Assembly (NCBI GenBank): GCA_007570915.1
Contig: RKSK01000076.1
Location: 1 to 27,106, forward strand
Direction of reading: 5' to 3'
Length of the DNA: 27,106 nt
DNA from: Cenarchaeum sp.
GTDB taxonomy: Archaea; Thermoproteota; Nitrososphaeria; Nitrososphaerales; Nitrosopumilaceae
In this document: positions 16,626-24,330 of the stretch, piece after piece
Layout of the letters: each line of letters opens with the position of its first letter
How positions within the stretch are numbered: the first letter of the stretch is position 1
The notes under the pieces: model-generated
The model's input: only the letters and a program-made list of their open reading frames with translations
Databases searched by the model: none
Told to the model about the DNA's origin: nothing
Translations under genes and position numbers: made by a program

Positions 16626-19492
16626 ACATGCCGGCCCACTCGCAGCTGGTCCCGGACATCGACCGCGACGGCGTGCCAGACGCCTCTGACATGTGCCCAA
16701 ACCTGCCCGAGGACGGCGTCGGGGACGACTCTGACGGGTGCCCGTCGCCGAGGGTCCAGTGGCACGACTCTGACCGCGACGGGATAGCCGACGCCGCCGA
16801 CGAGTGCCCGCTCTCTGCCGAGGTCTACAACGGCATCGAGGACGCCGACGGCTGCCCCGACTCCGCGCCGGGCATAGCCTCGCGCGGGCCGGCGGACTCG
16901 GACGGCGACGGGATACCAGACGGCATTGACACGTGCCCCACGCGGCCCGAGACGCAAAACGGGATCATGGACGCCGACGGCTGCCCCGACGAGCCGGCCC
17001 CGGGCCACGACTCGGACGGCGACGGCATACGCGACCTGCTAGACGAGTGCCCGTTCGCCGAGGAGACGTTCAACAGGATTGACGACGCCGACGGCTGCCC
17101 CGACTCCGCGCCGGACGCCGCCTCGCGCGGGCCGGCGGACTCGGACGGCGACGGGATCAACGACATAGCGGACCTCTGCATACTTGCGGCCGAGACGCCA
17201 AACGGGTTTATGGACTCTGACGGGTGCCCCGACACCGCGGCCGACGCGCTTCCTGACGAGGACGGCGACGGCGTGCACGACGGGCTCGACGCGTGCCCCG
17301 ACGAGGCCGAGACGTACAACAACTTTCTTGACTCCGACGGCTGCCCCGACGACAGGCCGCCGCACACGTCGGGCATCGGCGTTGACGCCGACAGGGACCG
17401 CATCGCCGACGACGTCGACGAGTGCCCCGGCGAGGCCGAGCGCTACAACGGCTTTGAGGACGCCGACGGCTGCCCCGACATACCGCCGTACGTGACGGCC
17501 TTTGACAGGGACTCTGACGGCATCGACGACGCCGACGACGAGTGCCCCGACTCGCCGGAGACGTACAACCGCCACGAGGACGCCGACGGCTGCCCCGACT
17601 TTGTCGGCGTCGAGAGCGTAGTCCACGACACCGACGGCGACGGCATCGCCGACCGCATGGACCTCTGCCCCAACCAGGCCGAGACGTCGACAGGGGGGCA
17701 GCTCGACGGCTGCCCCGACAGGGGCAGGGCGCCGACGCTTGACACCGACGGCGACGGCGTGCCCAACGCCCTTGACGAGTGCCCGTCGTCATTTGAGACG
17801 TACAACATGATAGACGACGCCGACGGCTGCCCCGACGAGGCCCCCGCACAGCAGCCCCGCGACGCCGACGGTGACGGCATACCGGACATATCTGACTCTT
17901 GCGCCCTCTCGCCGGAGACGCGCAACGGGTACATGGACGCCGACGGCTGCCCCGACGACGTCCCCTTTGAGGACGCCGACGGCGACGGCGTGCGCGACGG
18001 GGCCGACGCGTGCCCCGACGACGCCGAGACCTATGGCGTCGGCGGGGTCATCGACGGCTGCCCCGACGAGATGGGCGAGGCGGACGCCGACGCCGACGGG
18101 ATCTCAGACCGCCTCGACGCCTGCCCCGACGAGGCCGAGACGCAGAACGGCTTCCTCGACGCCGACGGCTGCCCCGACGAGGTCCCGGGGGCGAGCGCGG
18201 CGACTGACTCTGACGGCGACGGCATCCCCGACGCCGCCGACATGTGCGCCAACGCCCCCGAGACGTACAACCAGCTCGACGACGCCGACGGCTGCCCCGA
18301 CGTTGTCGTCACCGGGAGGGCGCAAAACCCAGACACCGACGGCGACGGCCTGCCGGACCGCCTTGACCTCTGCCCGTCGATACCGGAGGTCCGCAACGGC
18401 TTCATGGACAACGACGGCTGCCCCGACAGGGGGACGACGCGCGACGGCGACGGCGACGGCATACCAGACTCGCTTGACGAGTGCCCCTCTGACCCCGAGA
18501 CGTTCAACCTCGTTGACGACTCTGACGGGTGCCCCGAGGCCGCGGCCCCCGGCGGTGTCAACGACGCCGACGGCGACGGCCTCAACGACCTGGTGGACTC
18601 GTGCCCGCTGGAGCCCGAGACGATAAACGCGCACATGGACGACGACGGCTGCCCCGACGCGGTTCCCGCCCCGGACGCGGACTCTGACGGGGTGCCAGAC
18701 CCGATTGACCTGTGCCCGGACGAGCCGGAGACGTGGAACCGGCACCTGGACTCCGACGGCTGCCCCGACGAGCGCAGCACGTTTGACGCCGACTATGACG
18801 GGATTCCGGACACGGTGGACGAGTGCCCCGAGCTCCGCGAGCTCTTTAACGGCTTTGAGGACGAGGACGGCTGCCCCGACTCTGCCGAGCCGCCCGCCGA
18901 GAGGGACTCGGACTTTGACCGCATCATGGACGCCGATGACGCGTGCCCGCTCCAGCCTGAGCGCTACAACGGCTTTGAGGACGAGGACGGCTGCCCCGAC
19001 TCTGTCCTGAACGTGCGCAGCGTCGCCGACTCGGACGGCGACGGGATCCCGGACACCGTTGACACGTGCCCGACGAGGCCCGAGACGCTCAACGGGATAA
19101 ACGACCAGGACGGCTGCCCGGACAGGAGCTCGTCAGTCGCGGACACCGACGGCGACGGCATACCGAACTCGCGGGACCTCTGCCCGCTCCAGGAGGAGAC
19201 GTTTAACCGCATACGCGACGCCGACGGCTGCCCCGACGGCGTGGAGAGGGCCGGCCCGCCCGTGGTGGACACGGACTCTGACGGCATCCCCGACGAGCGC
19301 GACTCGTGCCCCGCCGAGGCCGAGGACCGCGACGGCGACCGCGACGCCGACGGCTGCCCCGACGCCGCCGGCCCGCCTGACGCCGACGGCGACGGCGTCC
19401 CCGACGAGCGCGACTCGTGCCCCGCCGAGGCCGAGACGATAAACAGGTACATGGACGCCGACGGCTGCCCCGACACGCTTCCGGGCGGCTAG
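16583..19492 (+). CDS. Secreted thrombospondin type-3 repeat protein 1 (24 units)
   Basis: This 969-residue protein has a short hydrophobic N-terminus (MAILLLSVLSSAPAYMPAHS), then about 24 units of roughly 40 residues of the form DxDGDGIPDxxDxCPxxxETxNGxxDxDGCPD, to the last residue. Such thrombospondin type-3 units bind calcium through Asp-rich loops; the two cysteines per unit can form disulfides. It should be exported and highly acidic, and it lacks an anchor. The signal peptide has almost no n-region and no TATA box lies 25-30 bases upstream, unlike its two downstream paralogs. The start overlaps the TYW1 reading frame by 43 bases. Units 9 and 12 carry variants lacking the middle Asn-Gly loop. 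A calcium-dependent coat, adhesion or matrix role is inferred. Confidence 0.88.
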   Translation: MAILLLSVLSSAPAYMPAHSQLVPDIDRDGVPDASDMCPNLPEDGVGDDSDGCPSPRVQWHDSDRDGIADAADECPLSAEVYNGIEDADGCPDSAPGIASRGPADSDGDGIPDGIDTCPTRPETQNGIMDADGCPDEPAPGHDSDGDGIRDLLDECPFAEETFNRIDDADGCPDSAPDAASRGPADSDGDGINDIADLCILAAETPNGFMDSDGCPDTAADALPDEDGDGVHDGLDACPDEAETYNNFLDSDGCPDDRPPHTSGIGVDADRDRIADDVDECPGEAERYNGFEDADGCPDIPPYVTAFDRDSDGIDDADDECPDSPETYNRHEDADGCPDFVGVESVVHDTDGDGIADRMDLCPNQAETSTGGQLDGCPDRGRAPTLDTDGDGVPNALDECPSSFETYNMIDDADGCPDEAPAQQPRDADGDGIPDISDSCALSPETRNGYMDADGCPDDVPFEDADGDGVRDGADACPDDAETYGVGGVIDGCPDEMGEADADADGISDRLDACPDEAETQNGFLDADGCPDEVPGASAATDSDGDGIPDAADMCANAPETYNQLDDADGCPDVVVTGRAQNPDTDGDGLPDRLDLCPSIPEVRNGFMDNDGCPDRGTTRDGDGDGIPDSLDECPSDPETFNLVDDSDGCPEAAAPGGVNDADGDGLNDLVDSCPLEPETINAHMDDDGCPDAVPAPDADSDGVPDPIDLCPDEPETWNRHLDSDGCPDERSTFDADYDGIPDTVDECPELRELFNGFEDEDGCPDSAEPPAERDSDFDRIMDADDACPLQPERYNGFEDEDGCPDSVLNVRSVADSDGDGIPDTVDTCPTRPETLNGINDQDGCPDRSSSVADTDGDGIPNSRDLCPLQEETFNRIRDADGCPDGVERAGPPVVDTDSDGIPDERDSCPAEAEDRDGDRDADGCPDAAGPPDADGDGVPDERDSCPAEAETINRYMDADGCPDTLPGG
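16841..16914 (+). repeat. Recent 243-bp block duplication in repeat gene 1, copy 1
   Basis: This 74-base stretch matches 17084-17157 at 70 positions by my count. The copies are 243 bases apart, which is exactly two protein repeat units. The linker amino acids SRGPADSDGDG are the same in both. Confidence 0.8.
17084..17157 (+). repeat. Recent 243-bp block duplication in repeat gene 1, copy 2
   Basis: Second copy of the 74-base stretch at 16841-16914, with four differences clustered in seven bases of the linker. It shows that the array has grown by in-frame duplication of unit pairs. Confidence 0.8.
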
Positions 19493-19506
19493 GCGCGCCT
19501 GCGATC
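19476..19506 (+). repeat. 31-bp direct repeat spanning the stop of repeat gene 1, copy 1
   Basis: The copy includes the last codons and TAG (19490-19492) of repeat gene 1. It is identical to 19546-19576, 70 bases downstream. Confidence 0.9.
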
Positions 19507-19545
19507 CCCGGCAGCGCGGCGTGACGGCGCGGCTGATCACCGGCG

Positions 19546-19576
19546 CGCTTCCGGGCGGCTAGGCGCGCCTGCGATC
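19546..19576 (+). repeat. 31-bp direct repeat, orphan copy downstream of repeat gene 1
   Basis: Identical to 19476-19506, including a copy of the end codons and TAG, but here in non-coding sequence. It looks like the scar of a duplication, or the tail of a lost repeat gene. Confidence 0.85.
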
Positions 19577-19602
19577 GGCCCGGTCGCGGCCCGGGGGCTC
19601 CC

Positions 19603-19624
19603 GCGGGCGCGGCCCCGCGCCCGC
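19603..19624 (+). promoter_or_regulatory. 22-bp palindrome upstream of repeat gene 2 promoter
   Basis: GCGGGCGCGG and its exact reverse complement CCGCGCCCGC flank a two-base spacer. The site ends 13 bases before the TATA box. It may be a regulator site or a stem-loop; the base composition raises the chance rate. Confidence 0.35.
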
Positions 19625-19637
19625 ACCCGCCGCGAAG

Positions 19638-19645
19638 TTTAATAA
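19638..19645 (+). promoter_or_regulatory. TATA box (TTTAATAA) of repeat gene 2
   Basis: TTTAATAA, preceded by a BRE-like CGAAG, lies in the 17-base element GCCGCGAAGTTTAATAA (19629-19645). The same 17 bases occur before repeat gene 3. The centre is 30.5 bases before ATG 19672. The ATG at 19645 overlaps the box itself and is therefore not the start. Confidence 0.7.
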
Positions 19646-19657
19646 TGGCGCATTGGG

Positions 19658-19667
19658 GGCGATCGCC
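19658..19667 (+). promoter_or_regulatory. Palindrome between TATA box and start of repeat gene 2
   Basis: GGCGATCGCC is a perfect 10-base palindrome between the TATA box and ATG 19672, at about the expected transcription start. A different palindrome occupies the same place in repeat gene 3. A possible operator. Confidence 0.3.
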
Positions 19668-19671
19668 GAGA

Positions 19672-21426
19672 ATGCGCAGCTTTTGGGCACTGCTGGCGGC
19701 CGTGACGCTCGTGGCGGCGGCCCCCTCCGGCGCCCTTGCGCAGTACGGGGACGCCGACATCGACTCTGACGGCGTCCCAAACGCGATCGACTTGTGCCCC
19801 CACGTGCGCGAGGACTTTGAGGGGGAGATCGACGGCTGCCCGTCGGACTTTGTGCAGTGGCAAGACGCCGACGGCGACGGCGTGGAGGACAGGGTGGACC
19901 AGTGCCCCGCGGCCAGGGAGACGTACAACCGCCACCTCGACGAGGACGGCTGCCCCGACCGCGCCCCCGGCGCGGGCCGTTCGGTGACGGTTGACACCGA
20001 CGGCGACGGCGTCATTGACATGCTTGACGTGTGCCCCACGATGCCCGAGACGCTCAACGGCATACTCGACGGCGACGGCTGCCCCGACGGGGCCGCGCCG
20101 GCGACGGACGCCGACGAGGACGGCGTGCCCGACGCCCTTGACGCGTGCCCCTTCGAGCAGGAGACCTACAACCGGCTCATGGACGGCGACGGCTGCCCCG
20201 ACGAGGTTGAGGACGAGCGCGAGCGGTACGAGTTCCCCGACGAGGACGGCGACGGCATAGACGACAGGTGGGACCAGTGCCCCGGCGAGGCCGAGAACGC
20301 CAACGGGTACCTTGACGGCGACGGCTGCCCCGACGCGCCGGGCTTCACGACGGGCGCCGTGGCCGACTCTGACTTTGACGGGATACCGGACTCCGAGGAC
20401 GCGTGCCCGGAGGAGCGAGAGAACTTTAACCGCCACCTCGACGAGGACGGATGCCCGGACACGCTATCGCTCTCGACTAACGCCGACACTGACCTTGACG
20501 GGATACTCGACAGCGTTGACATGTGCGTCCTCGTGGCAGAGGTGTACAACATGATAGACGACGAGGACGGCTGCCCCGACACGTCCCCCGGCGGCGTGCA
20601 CACGCCGGACTCGGACGGCGACGGGATCTTTGACGCCGTCGACACCTGCCCCATAACGCCCGAGACGCGCAACGGCGTGCTCGACACGGACGGCTGCCCG
20701 GACTCGGATCCCGTCGTGGGCGACTCGGACGTCGACGGGATCCCGGACGACAGGGACGAGTGCCCCCTGGAGCCCGAGACGCACAACAGGTTTGAGGACT
20801 CTGACGGCTGCCCCGACTTTGTCGCCGACGACAGGGTGCCAAACCCCGACACCGACGGCGACGGCCTGCCAGACAGGCTTGACCTCTGCCCGTCCGTCCC
20901 CGAGACGCGCAACGGCGTGCTCGACACGGACGGCTGCCCCGACAGGGGCACGGTGGCCGACACGGACGGGGACGGGATACCAAACGCCATGGACGCGTGC
21001 CCAACGCAGCTGGAGACGTTTAACATGATAGACGACACGGACGGCTGCCCCGACGAGTCGCCGGAGGCGGGGGTCAACGACGCCGACGGCGACGGCATTG
21101 ACGACATATCGGACATGTGCCCGCTGGTCCCGGAAAACCGCAACGGCTACCTTGACGCCGACGGCTGCCCCGACGTGCGCCCGCCGCCAGACGCCGACTC
21201 GGACGGCGTGCCAGACGACGCCGACGCGTGCCCCGACATGGAGGAGACCCGCAACGGCTACATGGACGCCGACGGCTGCCCCGACGAGCTTGTCCTCTCA
21301 GATGACCAGGCCGACAGCGACAATGACGGGATCCGAAACGCCTCTGACGAGTGCCCCGAGGAGCCCGAGACGTGGAACAAGTTTGCCGACTCTGACGGCT
21401 GCCCGGACTCGTTTCCGGAAGGCTAG
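19672..21426 (+). CDS. Secreted thrombospondin type-3 repeat protein 2 (14 units)
   Basis: This 584-residue protein has a good Sec signal peptide (MRSFWALLAAVTLVAAAPSG, then ALAQ). It is followed by 14 Asp-rich thrombospondin type-3 units of about 40 residues, each with paired cysteines in CP and GCPD. There is no membrane anchor, and it ends abruptly after a unit (SDGCPDSFPEG). The first unit, with CPHVREDFEGEIDGCPSDFV, is the same special N-terminal unit as in protein 3, and a related one opens protein 1. ATG 19672 is chosen over 19645 because 19645 lies within the TATA box and would put nine residues before the signal peptide. The order of unit subtypes near the C-terminus parallels protein 1, which points to whole-gene duplication. 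Probable role: calcium-binding extracellular coat or adhesion protein. Confidence 0.9.
   Translation: MRSFWALLAAVTLVAAAPSGALAQYGDADIDSDGVPNAIDLCPHVREDFEGEIDGCPSDFVQWQDADGDGVEDRVDQCPAARETYNRHLDEDGCPDRAPGAGRSVTVDTDGDGVIDMLDVCPTMPETLNGILDGDGCPDGAAPATDADEDGVPDALDACPFEQETYNRLMDGDGCPDEVEDERERYEFPDEDGDGIDDRWDQCPGEAENANGYLDGDGCPDAPGFTTGAVADSDFDGIPDSEDACPEERENFNRHLDEDGCPDTLSLSTNADTDLDGILDSVDMCVLVAEVYNMIDDEDGCPDTSPGGVHTPDSDGDGIFDAVDTCPITPETRNGVLDTDGCPDSDPVVGDSDVDGIPDDRDECPLEPETHNRFEDSDGCPDFVADDRVPNPDTDGDGLPDRLDLCPSVPETRNGVLDTDGCPDRGTVADTDGDGIPNAMDACPTQLETFNMIDDTDGCPDESPEAGVNDADGDGIDDISDMCPLVPENRNGYLDADGCPDVRPPPDADSDGVPDDADACPDMEETRNGYMDADGCPDELVLSDDQADSDNDGIRNASDECPEEPETWNKFADSDGCPDSFPEG
20140..20297 (+). 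repeat. 158-bp block nearly identical between repeat genes 2 and 3 (copy in gene 2)
   Basis: Aligns without gaps to 22015-22172 with nine differences by my count, well above the similarity of the flanking units. It encodes the unit with FEQETYN...DGCPDEVE and the following YEFPDEDGDGIDDRWDQCP linker. Confidence 0.8.
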
Positions 21427-21500
21427 GGCGTGATGGCCATGCGCGCAGACACGGGCAACGGCGGCGGGGCGGCGTGGCGGGGCCCGCCCGCCGCGGGGGG

Positions 21501-21517
21501 GCCGCGAAGTTTAATAA
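21501..21517 (+). promoter_or_regulatory. Promoter element of repeat gene 3 (BRE-like plus TATA box)
   Basis: GCCGCGAAGTTTAATAA is identical to 19629-19645 upstream of repeat gene 2. The TATA part, TTTAATAA, is at 21510-21517, with its centre 30.5 bases before ATG 21544, the same spacing as in gene 2. The in-frame GTG 21430 and its ATGs lie upstream of the promoter and are excluded as starts. Confidence 0.7.
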
Positions 21518-21524
21518 AGAAGCG

Positions 21525-21540
21525 CGCGGGCCGGCCCGCG
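21525..21540 (+). promoter_or_regulatory. 16-bp palindrome between TATA box and start of repeat gene 3
   Basis: CGCGGGCCGGCCCGCG is a perfect palindrome in the gap between the TATA box and ATG 21544, covering or abutting the expected transcription start. A repressor bound here would block initiation. Evidence is position and symmetry only. Confidence 0.4.
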
Positions 21541-21543
21541 AAA

Positions 21544-24330
21544 ATGGGCAGATGCTGGGCGATCATGGCGCTGGCCGCCACGCTGCTCGTGTCGCTGCCC
21601 GCCGGCGCGATGGCGCAGGCGCCGGAGATCGACATTGACTCTGACGGCGTGCCGGACTCTGTCGACGAGTGCCCGCACGTCCTTGAGGACCACGTCGGCG
21701 AGATCGACGGGTGCCCGTCAGACTTTGTCCCGTGGTACGACACGGACAACGACGGGATCGAAGACCGCCTTGACCTGTGCCCGACCGTGAAGGAGCGCTA
21801 CAACCGACACCTCGACGAGGACGGCTGCCCGGACGTCGTCATCGAGAGGGGCAGCGACTCGCCGGCCGACACGGACGGCGACGGGTTTATCGACGTCCTG
21901 GACTCGTGCCCCAACGAGCCCGAGACGCCCAACGGCATACTCGACGGCGACGGCTGCCCCGACGACTATGTGCCGCTGACTGACAACGACGAGGACGCCG
22001 TGCCCGACAGCGTCGACGCGTGCCCCTTCGAGCAGGAGACCTACAACCGGTTCATGGACGGCGACGGCTGCCCCGACGAGGTCGAGACCGAGCGCACGCA
22101 GTACGAGTTCCCCGACGAGGACGGCGACGGCATTGACGACAGGTGGGACCAGTGCCCCGACGAGGCCGAGAACCGCAACTCGTACCTTGACTGGGACGGC
22201 TGCATCGACGAGCCCGGCGTCACCTCTAGGGGGGCAGTCGACACCGACTATGACAGCATCCCGGACTCGGAGGACAACTGCCCGCAGGAGCGCGAGATCT
22301 TTAACGGCCTGCTCGACTCCGACGGCTGCCCCGACGAGGTTCCCGTCGAGCTCACCGGCGACATTGACCGCGACGGCGTTGCGGACAACGTCGACCTCTG
22401 CCCCCTGAGCCGCGAGGTCTACAACATGGTAAACGACGAGGACGGCTGCCCCGACACGGTGGCGGTCGGCTCGGTCACGCCGGACTCCGACGGCGACGGG
22501 ATATTTGACATCGTCGACGTCTGCCCGATAACGCCCGAGGTAGTCAACGGCTACATGGACACCGACGGCTGCCCGGACACGGTGCGCGCCGCCGGCGACG
22601 CCGACGCCGACGGGATACCCGACCCCGACGACATGTGCCCCTCGAGGCCAGAGACGTACAACAGGTTTGAGGACACCGACGGGTGCCCGGACAACGTGGT
22701 CACGGCCGCGACGGCATTTGAGTTTCCTGACACCGACGGCGACGGGATAGAGGACAGGCGCGACCAGTGCCCCACCGTCGCCGAGAACGCCAACGGCTAC
22801 CTGGACTGGGACGGGTGCCCGGACACGGAGGGATACGACACGCAGAGCACCGCGCCGGACTCGGACTATGACGGCGTGCCCGACCCCGACGACCTGTGCC
22901 CCGGCGTCGGCGAGCGCTACAACGGCTTTATGGACGAGGACGGGTGCCCGGACATCCCGCAGGTTCCGCGCAGCGGCGACGCGGACTTTGACGGCATCCT
23001 GGACAACGTCGACGAGTGCCCGCGCGAGCGCGAGACGTTCAACAGGATCAACGACGGCGACGGCTGCCCCGACGGCGAGGACACAGTGTTCACCGCGCCT
23101 GACACCGACGGCGACGGCATCCTTGACGCCGCGGACTCGTGCCCGTCAAGGGCAGAGACGGTCAACGGGATAGCGGACACCGACGGCTGCCCGGACCACG
23201 GCGCCGCGCCCGCGGACACCGACGGCGACGGCGTGCCCGACGCCGTCGACGAGTGCCCGACGTCGTTTGAGACGTACAACGCCATAGACGACGCCGACGG
23301 CTGCCCTGACGACAGCTCGGTCGCCGAGGCGCCAGAGTACAGCCCCGCGGACACCGACGGCGACGGCGTGCCGGACATGCGCGACCAGTGCCCCGAGGAG
23401 GACGAGACGGCCAACGGCTACCTCGACTGGGACGGCTGCCCTGACGCCATGATAGAGCGCATCTCGCTGACGGCCGACGCGGACAGCGACGGCATCCTGG
23501 ACCACGAGGACCGCTGCCCCATGGCGCCCGAGCGCCACAACGGCTTCCATGACGCCGACGGCTGCCCCGACATCGCGCCGTACGCGCCGCCGCCCTCGAT
23601 GGACTCGGACTCTGACGGCATACCCGACGCCGCCGACGAGTGCCCGGGCGAGTTTGAGACGTACAACATGCACGAGGACGACGACGGCTGCCCGGACACC
23701 GTGTTCTCGGGCAACTCGATACCGGACACCGACGGCGACGGCATCATTGACGTCTCTGACGTGTGCCCGACGCTCCGCGAGACGGTCAACGGCGTCGACG
23801 ACTTTGACGGCTGCCCCGACGGCGTCGCGCCGCACGGGGACGCCGACTCGGACGGCGTGCCAGACCCCGACGACGAGTGCCCCCGGGAGCCCGAGACGCA
23901 CAACAGGTTTGAGGACGCCGACGGCTGCCCAGACGAGGCGCCGGCCCAGCGCATGGGCTTTTCGTACCCCGACACCGACGGCGACGGCCTGGACGACAGG
24001 CTTGACCAGTGCCGCACGGCCCCAGAGACGCCCAACGGCTACCTCGACGGCGACGGCTGCCCCGACGTGGTGCCGGAGGGCTCCCTTGAGCCGACCAGGT
24101 CCGACATTGACGGCGACAACATCGCCGACGGCGTGGACCTCTGCCCCGCGGCGCCCGAGACGTGGAACAAGTACCGCGACCATGACGGCTGCCCGGACAC
24201 GACGCCCGAGCAGATGCGCCACCTGCAAGACTCGGACTCTGACGGCGTGCCCGACACGGCGGACATGTGCCCCGCCGAGGCCGAGGACGCCGACGGCGTC
24301 TCTGATGGCGACGGCTGCCCTGACCCCTAG
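21544..24330 (+). CDS. Secreted thrombospondin type-3 repeat protein 3 (22 units)
   Basis: This 928-residue protein has a clear signal peptide (MGRCWAIMALAATLLVSLPA, then GAMAQ), followed by about 22 thrombospondin type-3 units of roughly 41 residues to the end (DGDGCPDP). Aspartate dominates; each unit has two cysteines. Unit 5 reads DGCIDEPG in place of GCPD. Several units have an aromatic spacer of the kind EFPDTDGDGIEDRRDQCP and YLDWDGCPD. No anchor or other domain is present, so the protein may be released or held by calcium or partner proteins. The start is fixed by the promoter at 21501-21517. The final TAG (24328-24330) overlaps the stop of the convergent CorA gene within the bases CTAG. 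Long antisense frames across this gene are artefacts of its repeats. Confidence 0.9.
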   Translation: MGRCWAIMALAATLLVSLPAGAMAQAPEIDIDSDGVPDSVDECPHVLEDHVGEIDGCPSDFVPWYDTDNDGIEDRLDLCPTVKERYNRHLDEDGCPDVVIERGSDSPADTDGDGFIDVLDSCPNEPETPNGILDGDGCPDDYVPLTDNDEDAVPDSVDACPFEQETYNRFMDGDGCPDEVETERTQYEFPDEDGDGIDDRWDQCPDEAENRNSYLDWDGCIDEPGVTSRGAVDTDYDSIPDSEDNCPQEREIFNGLLDSDGCPDEVPVELTGDIDRDGVADNVDLCPLSREVYNMVNDEDGCPDTVAVGSVTPDSDGDGIFDIVDVCPITPEVVNGYMDTDGCPDTVRAAGDADADGIPDPDDMCPSRPETYNRFEDTDGCPDNVVTAATAFEFPDTDGDGIEDRRDQCPTVAENANGYLDWDGCPDTEGYDTQSTAPDSDYDGVPDPDDLCPGVGERYNGFMDEDGCPDIPQVPRSGDADFDGILDNVDECPRERETFNRINDGDGCPDGEDTVFTAPDTDGDGILDAADSCPSRAETVNGIADTDGCPDHGAAPADTDGDGVPDAVDECPTSFETYNAIDDADGCPDDSSVAEAPEYSPADTDGDGVPDMRDQCPEEDETANGYLDWDGCPDAMIERISLTADADSDGILDHEDRCPMAPERHNGFHDADGCPDIAPYAPPPSMDSDSDGIPDAADECPGEFETYNMHEDDDGCPDTVFSGNSIPDTDGDGIIDVSDVCPTLRETVNGVDDFDGCPDGVAPHGDADSDGVPDPDDECPREPETHNRFEDADGCPDEAPAQRMGFSYPDTDGDGLDDRLDQCRTAPETPNGYLDGDGCPDVVPEGSLEPTRSDIDGDNIADGVDLCPAAPETWNKYRDHDGCPDTTPEQMRHLQDSDSDGVPDTADMCPAEAEDADGVSDGDGCPDP
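22015..22172 (+). repeat. 158-bp block nearly identical between repeat genes 2 and 3 (copy in gene 3)
   Basis: Partner of 20140-20297, offset 1875 bases, in the same reading frame. Differences are concentrated in the linker between units. Confidence 0.8.

Noticed and set aside
21430..21543. N-terminal extension of repeat gene 3
   Set aside because: It lies upstream of and across the promoter, and would place 38 residues before a clean signal peptide.
16825..24266. Many long - strand open frames across the three repeat genes (Ser/Pro/Gly-rich or VGAAVGV-rich products)
   Set aside because: They are antisense to the Asp/Gly/Pro repeat codons, repeat with the same period, and have no promoter or family likeness.
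16583..24330. CRISPR-like array from the regular 110-125 bp periodicity
   Set aside because: The repeats are protein-coding in one frame, diverged in sequence, and lack identical direct repeats with unique spacers.
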